35,840 nt of DNA from Candidatus Kapaibacterium sp. (GTDB lineage: Bacteria > Bacteroidota > Ignavibacteria > Kapaibacteriales > UBA2268), in assembly GCA_023957315.1 (NCBI GenBank), contig JAMLHE010000022.1, positions 1-35,840 of the forward strand, in the 5' to 3' direction. This document shows positions 1-8,618 of the stretch, piece after piece. The notes under the pieces are model-generated. The model worked only from the letters and a program-made list of their open reading frames with translations. It was not told where the DNA came from and did no database searches. Positions within the stretch are counted from its first letter, which is position 1. Every line of letters starts with the position of its first letter. The translations under genes and the position numbers were made by a program.

Positions 1-1
1 C

Positions 2-1156
2 CAACAAGCATTAGATTTAAGTAAATCATCTTATGATACTGCTGTTAGCATCGGTTCGCTCAATTTTATGTCAAACGGAGCGGAGTTGTTGTCAATAATT
101 TACGATTCACTCGGCAATTACAAAGAGGCACTGAAATATAACAGATTATCCAAGCAATTTTCAGATTCATTGAATTTGAACCTTTATAACGAAAACGTCT
201 CCAAATTAAGAACACAATTGGAATTCGACCGCCAAGAAGCTCGTATTCAGCTTTTGAGTGCCGAAAACAAACAAAAAGAATCGAAATTCAATTCGTTGTT
301 GATAAGCATCGTGCTGATTGCTTTATTAGCGATACTTTTATGGAATAGATATCATTCTATTTCAAAATTAGCAAATTTGGTCAAAAAGAAGAATGAAGAA
401 TTGGAGCAGAAAAATGAAATTCTTGAACAAAATTCTGTTAAGTTGAAACAACTCAATGAAACAAAAGATAAATTTTTCTCAATAATTGCTCACGATATCA
501 GGAATCCACTGAGTATAATAATCGGAATCTCAAGTATGGTCAAAGATAAGCAAATCGAATTTGAGGCTGATGAGTACGACGAGTTGAATTCGGAAATACT
601 CAATTCAGCAGTAAATTTGAATGATTTGCTCCAAAATCTCTTGCTTTGGTCGCTTGCTCAACGAGATTTGATTTCTTTCAATCCCGAAAAAATCTATCTC
701 AAAGGTTTAGTTGATAACATCATACGCTTATTCAAACTCAATGCAAGTCATAAGCAAATCAAAATGAATATACAGATAACAAAAGAAATGACAATCTTTG
801 CCGATTTGAATATGCTTTCTACAATATTGAGAAATTTAATTAGTAATGCTATCAAATACTCGCAACTCAATTCCGAAATCAAAATTAACGCTTATGAAAC
901 TCAAGATACTGCTACTATTGAAATCATTGATAATGGCATAGGAATGACCGTAGAGCAAGTAAATTCAATTTTGAGTAAGGAAAAAAGTTATTCTGTGCCG
1001 GGCACTCTTAACGAAACCGGTACAGGATTAGGATTGATTCTTGTATTTGAATTATTATCCTATCATGCCGGAAAACTCGAAATCGAATCCAAAGTCAACG
1101 AAGGCACCGCTTTTATGCTTAAGTTCCCCAAAAAGGTAGAAAAATTGATTTCTTGA
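2..1156 (+). CDS. TPR sensor histidine kinase, 5' end outside window
   Basis: This is the C-terminal part of a membrane sensor histidine kinase. The reading frame is open to the left edge, and the codons before the ATG at 68 (QQALDLSKSSYD...) align with the TPR region of the paralogue that follows, so that ATG is internal and the gene is truncated by the window. Numbering from it, one membrane segment lies near residues 77-93, a coiled coil near 100-130, the HisKA H-box at His142 (IIAHDIRNP), and the ATPase N, G1 and G2 boxes follow (ISNAIKYS, DNGIGM, GTGLGL). There is no receiver or output domain, so its response regulator must be encoded elsewhere. It autophosphorylates on the H-box His by family knowledge; the ligand is unknown. 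Confidence 0.9.
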   Translation, partial: QQALDLSKSSYDTAVSIGSLNFMSNGAELLSIIYDSLGNYKEALKYNRLSKQFSDSLNLNLYNENVSKLRTQLEFDRQEARIQLLSAENKQKESKFNSLLISIVLIALLAILLWNRYHSISKLANLVKKKNEELEQKNEILEQNSVKLKQLNETKDKFFSIIAHDIRNPLSIIIGISSMVKDKQIEFEADEYDELNSEILNSAVNLNDLLQNLLLWSLAQRDLISFNPEKIYLKGLVDNIIRLFKLNASHKQIKMNIQITKEMTIFADLNMLSTILRNLISNAIKYSQLNSEIKINAYETQDTATIEIIDNGIGMTVEQVNSILSKEKSYSVPGTLNETGTGLGLILVFELLSYHAGKLEIESKVNEGTAFMLKFPKKVEKLIS

Positions 1157-1192
1157 ATATAAATCTAAAACATTTATAAAGTAAAATCGAAA

Positions 1193-1213
1193 ATGACAAA
1201 AAAATTTTGTCAT
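1193..1213. other. Perfect inverted repeat between the two kinase genes
   Basis: ATGACAAAA and TTTTGTCAT are perfect 9-base arms around a 3-base loop. It lies 37 bases after the first kinase stop and 55 bases before the second start. The stem is AT-rich and no clear T-run follows it, so it may be a weak terminator or an operator; the sequence does not decide. Confidence 0.35.
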
Positions 1214-1267
1214 CGACGAATTTTCTTCATATTTTTACCTTATTGTTTTTACAATATATAAATACTT

Positions 1268-3367
1268 ATGAAAATTAACTTTAAATCCAAGTTTTTATTT
1301 GCAATCATTTTTTTTGCCGCCATAACCAGTCACAACGTATTAAATCCTTCTACTGACAGTTTATTAGTAATTGTTAACCAAAAAAGTGGCGTCGAACAAA
1401 TCACATTTATCGAAGATGTAATTGGTGGTGCACAAGTTCTGACAGTAGAAGAAAGAATAATGCTGTATAAAACTCTATTTGAAAAAGTTTATAGCTTCGG
1501 AGATGAATTTAGAATTGGCAAGGCTTTGAGTAATTATACCTACTTTCTGACATTGACTGACCGATACCAAGAGGCAAAGGATTCTATTCGAAAGGCTATA
1601 AAGATTTTTGAAAAATTGGACAAAAAAGTAAGCTATGCTTTTGCATTATCTCAGCTTTCGCTTCTTGAACAACGAACTTCAAATTATAACAGGGCAATGG
1701 AAATAAGCCTCGAAGCATATTCAATGTTTGACAAAGATACACTATCCAAGTATTTAAGAGAATTCGACAATTATGACCAAAACAAAAAGGATTCCATAAG
1801 CTTCATCTTGAAATCTTTTTCGATAATTACGACAGATTTCGGTTTGCTATTTTATGAATTGAAAGATTATGATGCTGCAAAAGATAAATTTCAAGAATGT
1901 TTGACTATTGCAGAAGTTATGAACGACATAAATAGAGTCGCAGGTACACTTTCCAATCTCGCAATGATTGAAGATAAGAAAGACAACTTCGATGCTGCAG
2001 CCAAACTTTATTTACAAGCCATAGAAAATGCTCAAAAAGTTGGAAATTTGAACTACATAGCAAATATAAACAACAACCTTGGTAATATTTATTCACAAAA
2101 AGGAGATTACACCAAATCAATCTCATATTATCAAAAAGCAATTGACTATTATTCAAGCAATAATTTGAAATCGCCGCTTATATCAACGAAAATCAATTTG
2201 GCATATGATTATTTCGATTCCGGCGACATCCAACAAGCCATCAAAATATCGAAAGAGTGCTATGACAGTGCAAAGTCAATTGCTTCTTTGCAAAACATGA
2301 GTACAGGTGCCGAAATGCTCGCATTGTTCTATTCGGAGAATGGCAATTACAAAGTAGCTTTTGAGTTCTTAACTCTACACAAGCAGTTTAGTGATTCGTT
2401 GAGCAAAAACATCTATAACGATGAAATGTCCCGAATGAGAACGCAAATGGATTTAGACAAAAAAGAAGCCCAGATTTCGATTTTGAGCAGGGAAAACAGC
2501 AAAAATCAAACTCAATTCACATTTCTTCTAATAACGATTGTTTTGGTAGTAATAATTGCTATCATAATCTGGAACAGGTATCATGCTGTATCTAAACTCG
2601 CCGCTTTGGTCCGTAAGAAGAACGACGAGTTGGAACAATCTAATCAAATCCTGGAACAAAACGCTGTTAAATTAAAACAACTCAATGAGACCAAAGATAA
2701 ATTCCTGTCGATAATTGCACACGATATCAGAAACCCGCTGAGCGTGATAATCGGAATTTCGAGTTTGATTCAGGACAAGCAAATCGAATTCGATGATGAT
2801 GAATACGATAATCTCAATCTGGAAATCCTGAATTCTGCAAAAAATTTGAATGATTTGCTCCAAAATCTTTTGCTATGGTCGCTCACACAAAGAGATTTGA
2901 TATCCTACAATCCAGAGCACATCAATCTCAAGGGTTTAATAGATAACACTACGGACTTGTTCCGTATAAATGCAAATCATAAGCAAATCAAAATTGTAAG
3001 CACAATTCCTTCAGAGCTACCAATTTTTGCTGATTTGAATATGCTATCGACAATTTTGAGAAACATAATCAATAACGCAATCAAATTTTCGCAAATCAAC
3101 TCTGAAATTATAATCAATGCTTCCGAAAATGAATATTTTACTTTAATCCAAATTACTGACTACGGTGTCGGGATGACACAAGAGCAAATTAATACGCTCA
3201 TGAGAAAAGAAAAGAGTCCCTCTGCTCCGGGAACTCTAAACGAATCCGGTACGGGCTTAGGGCTTTTGCTTGTGAATGAATTGCTTGCATATCATCACGG
3301 AACGCTCGAAATTCAATCCAAATTGAACGAAGGCTCGACCTTTATTCTTACATTTCCAAAAAAATAA
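1268..3367 (+). CDS. TPR sensor histidine kinase (tandem paralogue)
   Basis: Complete 699-residue sensor kinase. It has an N-terminal signal-like hydrophobic stretch (about 1-24), a TPR array spanning about 80-390 and probably periplasmic, one membrane helix at about 417-435, a coiled coil at about 445-475, a HisKA H-box with His485 (IIAHDIRNP), then the ATPase domain with N-box Asn602/Asn603, G1 Asp631 (DYGVGM) and G2 at 661-666 (GTGLGL). No receiver domain is attached. It is closely similar over its whole shared length to the kinase just upstream, both in protein and in DNA, so the pair arose by tandem duplication. It probably senses an envelope protein or peptide through the TPRs and phosphorylates an unlinked regulator. 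A role connected with the adjacent ECF sigma factor is only suggested by position. Confidence 0.92.
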   Translation: MKINFKSKFLFAIIFFAAITSHNVLNPSTDSLLVIVNQKSGVEQITFIEDVIGGAQVLTVEERIMLYKTLFEKVYSFGDEFRIGKALSNYTYFLTLTDRYQEAKDSIRKAIKIFEKLDKKVSYAFALSQLSLLEQRTSNYNRAMEISLEAYSMFDKDTLSKYLREFDNYDQNKKDSISFILKSFSIITTDFGLLFYELKDYDAAKDKFQECLTIAEVMNDINRVAGTLSNLAMIEDKKDNFDAAAKLYLQAIENAQKVGNLNYIANINNNLGNIYSQKGDYTKSISYYQKAIDYYSSNNLKSPLISTKINLAYDYFDSGDIQQAIKISKECYDSAKSIASLQNMSTGAEMLALFYSENGNYKVAFEFLTLHKQFSDSLSKNIYNDEMSRMRTQMDLDKKEAQISILSRENSKNQTQFTFLLITIVLVVIIAIIIWNRYHAVSKLAALVRKKNDELEQSNQILEQNAVKLKQLNETKDKFLSIIAHDIRNPLSVIIGISSLIQDKQIEFDDDEYDNLNLEILNSAKNLNDLLQNLLLWSLTQRDLISYNPEHINLKGLIDNTTDLFRINANHKQIKIVSTIPSELPIFADLNMLSTILRNIINNAIKFSQINSEIIINASENEYFTLIQITDYGVGMTQEQINTLMRKEKSPSAPGTLNESGTGLGLLLVNELLAYHHGTLEIQSKLNEGSTFILTFPKK

Positions 3368-3446
3368 AAAAAAAAATCACTTTTAGGTGTGACATTTTTG
3401 CTTTTCAACTGTTTATACATATAGAAGGTATGTAAAAAATAAAAAT

Positions 3447-4019
3447 ATGTTGGAAAAATTTGCAAATAGGACAGACGAAGAGCTTTTTGTATATCTGAAA
3501 TCTAAGGATAGAACGGTATCTCGACAAGCCTTTGACGAAATTTATTCGCGTTACGCAAATAAAATCTATACCTATTGCCGAAAAGTTCTTAATTCAAGTA
3601 ATATTTCGGAGGACATTTTTCAAGACATTTTTGTAAAATTTTACGAATCTGTCCAAAAAATTGACGAAATGTCAAATGTCCAAGGTTATTTGATAAAAAT
3701 AGCAAGAAATTTGTGCTTGAATGAAAAAACAAGAGGGAAAGTAGTCAAAGTTACCTTCGATGAATCTCAGTATGAATACAACGACACAAAAATTGAGAAT
3801 AATGAAATTGCAGATATACTCCATACGTCATTGGATGCTTTGCCTGAAGATTTCCGCGAAGTAATCGTGATGAAAGAGTTCATGGATATGAGTTACAAGG
3901 ACATTGCTGTGGCACTTGATGTGACTGTTTCGGTAGTCAGAATAAGGATATTCAGAGGCAAACAGAAACTTCGAGAGATTATGACGCCTTACATTAACGA
4001 TATACAAAATGAAAATTAA
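3447..4019 (+). CDS. ECF (sigma-70 family) RNA polymerase sigma factor
   Basis: A 190-residue extracytoplasmic-function sigma factor. Region 2 lies at about 22-90 (ISEDIFQDIFVKFYE, then YLIKIARNLCLN) and region 4 at about 125-180, with the helix-turn-helix pattern LPEDFREVIVMKEFMDMSYK followed by DIAVALDVTVSVVRIRIFRG. Length and the absence of region 3 fit the ECF group. The next gene, 22 bases downstream of the stop, encodes a single-span membrane protein with an anti-sigma-like N-terminus, so the sigma factor is probably held inactive at the membrane until an envelope signal arrives. The spacing from an AGAAGG stretch (3422-3427) to the ATG is long, so ribosome binding is not clearly defined. 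Confidence 0.92.
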   Translation: MLEKFANRTDEELFVYLKSKDRTVSRQAFDEIYSRYANKIYTYCRKVLNSSNISEDIFQDIFVKFYESVQKIDEMSNVQGYLIKIARNLCLNEKTRGKVVKVTFDESQYEYNDTKIENNEIADILHTSLDALPEDFREVIVMKEFMDMSYKDIAVALDVTVSVVRIRIFRGKQKLREIMTPYINDIQNEN

Positions 4020-4041
4020 TTATTAAAAAGTGAGATATTTT

Positions 4042-5280
4042 ATGAATGAGCAAGAATTTTTGAAACCAGACGAGAAACTCACCGCATTTATTGATGGTGA
4101 GCTCTCTAAAGAAGAGCTTGGGACACTCTTCTATGAATTAGCTCAAAATCCGGATATGCAGGAAGAGTTTAATCAGTTGATGTTGATTAAGAACACTTTC
4201 CGTAACAAGCAGGTTGCAGCTCCGGCTTTCCTGAAAGAAAAGATTTTGACTAAGGTTGGGCTTGGCACGCCAACATTAATCGAGCGTATCTTTTCGCCCG
4301 CATTCTACTCTGCAATGTTTGCAGGTTCGTGGCTACGTATAGCATCGGTTTCATCTCTTATTTTGTTGATTGGGCTTGTGATGTTTAGTAAGTTTAATGA
4401 TTCAAATTCTGATGCGGAAATGCGTCAAATTCTTTTGACTTCAGAATCATCAGCACAACAATATCCGGTAATGAGCAGCCAAAGCGATGATGAAACTGTG
4501 AGCGCCAAGTCAGCTAATAATTTGTTGGCTCCTCGCCGAGTAAATAGCCAATCCGGAGCTTTAGCAGCATCAAACCCGAATGCAGCTGTAATCCCTGTGC
4601 AAAATGATTTGTCGGATGATTTGGCTCAATTGCCAAATAACGATAATTTGTTGGCAGTGCAGACAAAATTTAGAGCAATCGACAATAGCAACCCATACAA
4701 TGCCAATTATTTTGATTTTGGCGGTGCGAACTCCTATGGTGTTGTCCAATCCCCGAATTATACATCTTTGGGAAGATTTTTATCAAACGTTAGTTTGTCT
4801 TTCAAAAAATTTGGTGCTTATTCTTTCCCAAATTTTGATTTAGCCGCTAGTAATGAGCCAATCATGAATAATTTCAGTATTGGTGCTAATTACAAAGTTG
4901 GCAAAAATCATTCCGTAGGATTTGCATATGGTCAAGAGAATTTTTTGATGCAATTTGACCAACAAGAAGGTGAAATCATTTATGATTACAAGCAAAGTTT
5001 TAATAGTATGTGGTTAGCCGGTACATACAAGTTTGTATTCGGAGAGATTGGCAATTCAGGAGTCATTCCAGAGTTTAATGCACTTTTTGGTGCATCTCAA
5101 GTTGGACCATTAGGCAAAGTAGGTGGCGGAATTGGATACATGATTACTGATAATTTCGTCATGAATTTTGGAATTGAATATAGTGCTATGCTCTATCCTA
5201 CTCGTGGCGATTGGAAAAATGGCAAATGGTTTTCGACTCATAAATTGGGCTATAGCGTTGGAATTGGAGCCTCATTATAA
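4042..5280 (+). CDS. Membrane anti-sigma factor with beta-barrel-like C-terminal domain
   Basis: A 412-residue protein from the ATG at 4042, which has a purine-rich AGTGAG before it; a GTG at 4030 would add four residues. Residues 1-60 form a helical anti-sigma-like domain with the FIDGELSKEE pattern seen in RskA/FecR-type anti-sigma factors, but without the zinc-binding His/Cys set. One membrane helix lies at about 97-118, followed by a low-complexity Ser/Asn/Ala linker to about 195. The last ~200 residues alternate hydrophobic and polar positions with many Gly and aromatic residues (FSIGANYKVGKNHSVGFAYG, VGGGIGYM, LGYSVGIGASL), like an outer-membrane barrel. Topology puts that part in the periplasm. 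It probably restrains the ECF sigma factor encoded upstream. The fusion of the two parts is unusual. Confidence 0.8.
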   Translation: MNEQEFLKPDEKLTAFIDGELSKEELGTLFYELAQNPDMQEEFNQLMLIKNTFRNKQVAAPAFLKEKILTKVGLGTPTLIERIFSPAFYSAMFAGSWLRIASVSSLILLIGLVMFSKFNDSNSDAEMRQILLTSESSAQQYPVMSSQSDDETVSAKSANNLLAPRRVNSQSGALAASNPNAAVIPVQNDLSDDLAQLPNNDNLLAVQTKFRAIDNSNPYNANYFDFGGANSYGVVQSPNYTSLGRFLSNVSLSFKKFGAYSFPNFDLAASNEPIMNNFSIGANYKVGKNHSVGFAYGQENFLMQFDQQEGEIIYDYKQSFNSMWLAGTYKFVFGEIGNSGVIPEFNALFGASQVGPLGKVGGGIGYMITDNFVMNFGIEYSAMLYPTRGDWKNGKWFSTHKLGYSVGIGASL

Positions 5281-6041
5281 TGATGGTTAGATTGTTCATA
5301 TTGTTACTTTTTGTGTCGGTCTTAGGTGGATGCCAAGACCCTGCATCAGTTGATGCCACAAGATATAAAGAAGTGAAATATGACCCTAACGATGTACCAG
5401 CCAACTTCCTTATCACACCAGCTAATATAATTACCAATGTAATACGCCCCAATCAAGTTTATGAAATTGATTTGACTATGACAAATATTACAGACCAACA
5501 AGTAATTGTCTTAGATGCAAATTTCCCTAAGCTCAAAACTTTAACAAGTTTTATAGGATTGTATTTCCCTGTAACTCTCGAAAAAGAATTCACAACAGGT
5601 TACACCAAGGATTTTAAGCTTCGATTTCAAAGTAATGAGTCCGGTCATTATCATGATACACTTGTCTATCCTACCCATAAAAACCCCAAAGTTATTTTGA
5701 CGGCAAAAGTTGCTCATGTTTATGCAGATGATTTGGCTTTTGAAGATACGCAGGTTAATCAGTTCAGTCTGAAAATTTTTCAAATCCGTAATAATTCCGC
5801 AGTAGTTGCTACTATCACAGAATTTGAACTTATTGATGCTGAAGGTAACTTTATAAACGAGCCGGAAGTTAGCTTGCCATTGCCAATCAACCCGCAATCA
5901 AATTCAGAAGATATAAGAATTGCATTCAACCCTACTAAATCGGGTTTGCACAATGCCAAAATAAAATTCAAAGTTGAGTTTGAATCCGGTGATAATTGGT
6001 ATTATTACGACCAAATCGAAATTTCAGGAAACGGAAATTAA
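5280..6041 (+). CDS. Lipoprotein with tandem immunoglobulin-like domains
   Basis: A 253-residue predicted lipoprotein. The N-terminus is hydrophobic and ends in a lipobox LGGC with Cys18. The mature part reads as two beta-sandwich modules (about 45-140 and 145-250) of the DUF1573/ASPM-SPD2-Hydin style: each has the pattern of a loose NITDQQV or NNSAVVA strand followed by a closing strand such as DFKLRFQSNESGHYHDTLVY or IRIAFNPTKSGLHNAKIKF. Its ATG overlaps the last base of the anti-sigma stop codon, so the two are translationally coupled. It may therefore serve the anti-sigma protein as an envelope partner or be part of the same surface complex; no enzymatic motif is visible. Confidence 0.8.
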   Translation: MMVRLFILLLFVSVLGGCQDPASVDATRYKEVKYDPNDVPANFLITPANIITNVIRPNQVYEIDLTMTNITDQQVIVLDANFPKLKTLTSFIGLYFPVTLEKEFTTGYTKDFKLRFQSNESGHYHDTLVYPTHKNPKVILTAKVAHVYADDLAFEDTQVNQFSLKIFQIRNNSAVVATITEFELIDAEGNFINEPEVSLPLPINPQSNSEDIRIAFNPTKSGLHNAKIKFKVEFESGDNWYYYDQIEISGNGN

Positions 6042-6050
6042 TTCCTGAAA
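6022..6050. terminator. Inverted repeat at convergent gene ends
   Basis: TTTCAGGAA (6022-6030) and TTCCTGAAA (6042-6050) form a perfect 9-base stem with an 11-base loop exactly where the + strand lipoprotein gene and the - strand gene end tail to tail. The position fits a shared terminator, but there is no strong T-run on either side. Confidence 0.35.
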
Positions 6051-6460
6051 GCCACTTTAACGCAATTGACTTTGATACTATCCAAAATCATCATGTAGGA
6101 TTTGATTTCAGAACGATAGTTCTTGAGATTGTAGAACTCCTCTTCAGTACTCAAGTCATCATTCCAAATTTTGGACTTCGATAAAACACTGACTTTCTTA
6201 TCATACTCTTTAAAATTGAAATTGAAATAAAGCTCAGCCTCTCGATTATCAATTCTGACAGGTTTCATCACCTCGAGTTTGCCTCTTACCGAATCATGAC
6301 TGACAACTTCAAATCCATTCCTGAGCATAGAGTTTGTCGTCTCATACATAAACTGTTCACGCGTGTAATTGCAACCGAAATCGTCTTCCGACTTGTTGAC
6401 ATAACTTGATGAGCAAGCTGTTGCTAATATCAATGCGAATATCATTAGGTATTTCATCAT
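6038..6460 (-). CDS. Small predicted lipoprotein, function unknown
   Basis: A 140-residue protein with a hydrophobic leader and a lipobox ATAC (Cys16) followed by SSS, so it is probably lipid-anchored in the envelope. The mature part has two further cysteines (FGCNY near 30, NCVKV near 133) that could form a disulfide, and an alternating strand pattern in the middle (KLEVMKP, AELYFNFNF, KKVSVLSKSKI). I do not recognise a family. It overlaps the convergent lipoprotein gene by four bases. The gene upstream on the same strand ends 68 bases away, so it may be read through from the VTC cluster or have its own promoter. Confidence 0.7.
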   Translation of the reverse strand: MMKYLMIFALILATACSSSYVNKSEDDFGCNYTREQFMYETTNSMLRNGFEVVSHDSVRGKLEVMKPVRIDNREAELYFNFNFKEYDKKVSVLSKSKIWNDDLSTEEEFYNLKNYRSEIKSYMMILDSIKVNCVKVAFRN

Positions 6461-6528
6461 ATTTTAAAATTGTAAGTGATTAATTTTTTACCAAAATAAT
6501 AAAATATTCTAAGTAAAAAAAACATTTG

Positions 6529-7224
6529 TTAATCAAGTAACGAAATACCCTTTCCAAGATTGAAACTAAATTCCAAACCCCAAATATTTCTAAGTTCCGG
6601 TTTTTCAATATTGAATTCTTCTTCGTAAGTGTAGGAGCCTGTAAGTGCTGTTGTTTTGGTGATTTTCCAATCCATGCCCAAACCCAAGCGAACGGCATTG
6701 AACCTATCGCCCTTATGATAATTCAATCTATAAAAAAGCTCACTATATACAAAAGGTCTAAGTTGTTTGGTAATTTTTGTTTGTGCTACAATTCTATTTC
6801 TGAAATATTCATCGTTTGACTTTTTATCATCACGAAACTCCTTCTGGAATCGCGCCCTATACGAAAAGTCAACTTTTTTGTACGAGAAATCTACAGATGC
6901 CGCTAAATTTATTTCGTGGAATGGCGAAAACTGCTGCTCAGTGGGGTCGTGCTGCTTCATCCTGAACCGATAGGATAAAGTAGCATCAAGATAATCTGTT
7001 ATATTATATCTCACGCCAATGTCTTGGAGCAGTTGTTTGACTGTTGTTATGTCCCTAAATAATCGTGCTTCGTTGGCAAATCGCAAGCTCAAATCATCAG
7101 TTAAAGGAAACTGCCATTTGTAACCAGCCCACAACTCGTTATCTTTTGATGTGGCGTTATTTGTAGAATAGAGTAGTACTATAAAAACGAAAAAAAGCGG
7201 AATTTTCCTGCTAATCGAAATCAT
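6529..7224 (-). CDS. DUF2490 outer-membrane beta-barrel protein
   Basis: A 231-residue exported protein with a signal peptide (about 1-26). The rest is a repeated amphipathic strand pattern with aromatic girdles, such as LSLRFANEARLFRD, LDATLSYRFRMK, KVDFSYRARFQKEF, LRPFVYSELFYRLNY, and a C-terminal strand LGLEFSFNLGK-like ending. This fits the DUF2490 family, predicted small outer-membrane barrels. Its start overlaps the end of the upstream DUF4956 gene by 14 bases, so it is co-translated with that gene and with the VTC-domain gene before it. The linkage suggests an outer-membrane component of the same process; the substrate is unknown. Confidence 0.82.
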   Translation of the reverse strand: MISISRKIPLFFVFIVLLYSTNNATSKDNELWAGYKWQFPLTDDLSLRFANEARLFRDITTVKQLLQDIGVRYNITDYLDATLSYRFRMKQHDPTEQQFSPFHEINLAASVDFSYKKVDFSYRARFQKEFRDDKKSNDEYFRNRIVAQTKITKQLRPFVYSELFYRLNYHKGDRFNAVRLGLGMDWKITKTTALTGSYTYEEEFNIEKPELRNIWGLEFSFNLGKGISLLD

Positions 7225-7846
7225 TGCTTATCTCTCCGTTAGAAGGATAATAATATGCCCGAATGAGTGCCGTATCGCGTAAGAAGTCAATCCTGCCGAT
7301 GTCAACTCTATGGATTTGCAAACCGGTTCTATCAGACAAATCTGCTAATAATTCGGCGTGATGCTCTGGTTTGATTAATTCGATTTTCTCGTAACGAATG
7401 ATTTTGAATAATTCATTGCTGATTCTGCCCGGCTCCAACAAATATACTAACAGTACCAATGCACCATTTATGACAAGTAATTCGGCTATTCCAATTATAT
7501 TTTCACTCAAAGCATTGATAATAGCAACGCTAATAGCTATGAAAATGTATGTCATTTCCTTGATAGGAATCGTTAGCGTTCTGTACCGAAGGATAGAAAA
7601 TATTGCGAAAATACCGAAAGCAAAACCAATGCTTAGAACTACTTTATTGAGCAAAAAACAAACGAAAAATACAATGATATTGAATAAAAGAAGAGTGAAC
7701 AAATAATCGCGATTAGGTCTGTATTTGAAATATATTTTTCGAGCCAAAATAAATATAGCTACGAGGTTGATTGTAAGTCTGAATATAAAATCGAAATAAT
7801 TTTGGGGGCTGTATAAATCAAACCCTAAAATACTGGGTACTTCCAT
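7211..7846 (-). CDS. DUF4956 multi-pass membrane protein
   Basis: A 211-residue inner-membrane protein with about four to five hydrophobic segments between residues 15 and 140 (around 19-37, 48-66, 67-86, 98-118, 120-138), including the family-typical GFAFGIFAIFSILRYRT and IPIKEMTYIF stretch, then a soluble tail of about 70 residues (GLQIHRVDIGRIDFLRDTA). This matches DUF4956, which by family knowledge is repeatedly found beside VTC-domain polyphosphate polymerase homologues. That is the arrangement here: it overlaps the VTC gene by 29 bases and the DUF2490 gene by 14. It probably forms the membrane partner, possibly the channel, of the VTC protein. Confidence 0.88.
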   Translation of the reverse strand: MEVPSILGFDLYSPQNYFDFIFRLTINLVAIFILARKIYFKYRPNRDYLFTLLLFNIIVFFVCFLLNKVVLSIGFAFGIFAIFSILRYRTLTIPIKEMTYIFIAISVAIINALSENIIGIAELLVINGALVLLVYLLEPGRISNELFKIIRYEKIELIKPEHHAELLADLSDRTGLQIHRVDIGRIDFLRDTALIRAYYYPSNGEISNDFD

Positions 7847-8618
7847 TCCTCTCTCCTAACATTTTGTTGATAAACATTAATTTTTGCTTGAATCGATTCC
7901 GTTTAATTTGAGTATCCAACAGCATCATACCCAGACAATATTTGCTTACTCGTAATTCATGAATGTGTAATTCCTTCATAAGTATAGTGAACTCTGAAGC
8001 ATCTGATGGTTCAGCAGTTTTGAATTCGACAATGACAAGCTCGGATAAAGCACTTTCGTTTATGCAGTTTTTGAAATACAAATCCCAATCTACTGTTATC
8101 TTTACCGGTAATGTCTTGTGCACAAATGTCATCCGATTATATGTAACCGTTAGTTTCGACTTTAAATCTGTATCATTGAGATTATATTTTTTTAGAATTT
8201 GTTTGATAGTCTCATTGTTTAATTCAGGGTCAATTTGAGTGCCTGCAAGTCTGGATTTGTAAACTTTTTGCTTGTTGGATTTGAATTTAACTTCAAAAAA
8301 TTTCTTACTTGTACTTGAATATTCTCGTACACGCACTTTTGAGCGGTTCAATTTGCCGTTGTGGTGCAGATGATAGAGCAAATTATCATCAGTGTCATAA
8401 TACAATGTTTTGTATTGAAACACTCTTTCATCGGCTATTTCCAAAGCCGAAAAATCATCTTGAAGATGGGAAATGAGTCTATGTAGGTTATCAATATGGA
8501 GTACAAATTTAGTGTCAAATCTGTCTAAAAGCTTGTGGGAGTCTAACTCTAATAAGGATATTGACTCAAAAGGCTGAACAGCATCTTGAACTTCATTTCT
8601 GAACGAATCAGTCATCAT
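7818..8618 (-). CDS. VTC-domain (polyphosphate polymerase-type) protein
   Basis: A 266-residue cytoplasmic protein of the VTC/triphosphate-tunnel fold. The basic and acidic tunnel residues are visible in order: Arg33 and Lys37 (RFDTKF), YYDTDD at 73-78, Arg92/Lys94/Arg96/Arg98 (RSKVRVRE), Glu109/Lys111/Lys113 (FFEVKFKS), an Arg in YNRMTF, Glu/Lys in VIVEFKT, and Lys226 in SKYCLG. Yeast Vtc4 makes polyphosphate from ATP with this set, so the active site looks intact. No SPX domain is attached. It is the first gene of the overlapping VTC-DUF4956-DUF2490 operon. Polyphosphate synthesis, perhaps with transfer across the membrane, is the best inference; another phosphoryl polymer or a signalling role cannot be excluded. 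Confidence 0.88.
   Translation of the reverse strand: MMTDSFRNEVQDAVQPFESISLLELDSHKLLDRFDTKFVLHIDNLHRLISHLQDDFSALEIADERVFQYKTLYYDTDDNLLYHLHHNGKLNRSKVRVREYSSTSKKFFEVKFKSNKQKVYKSRLAGTQIDPELNNETIKQILKKYNLNDTDLKSKLTVTYNRMTFVHKTLPVKITVDWDLYFKNCINESALSELVIVEFKTAEPSDASEFTILMKELHIHELRVSKYCLGMMLLDTQIKRNRFKQKLMFINKMLGERNGSTQYFRV

Noticed and set aside
3371..3400. A terminator after the second kinase gene
   Set aside because: The TCAC/GTGA pairing is only four bases long with a long loop; not convincing despite nearby A and T runs.
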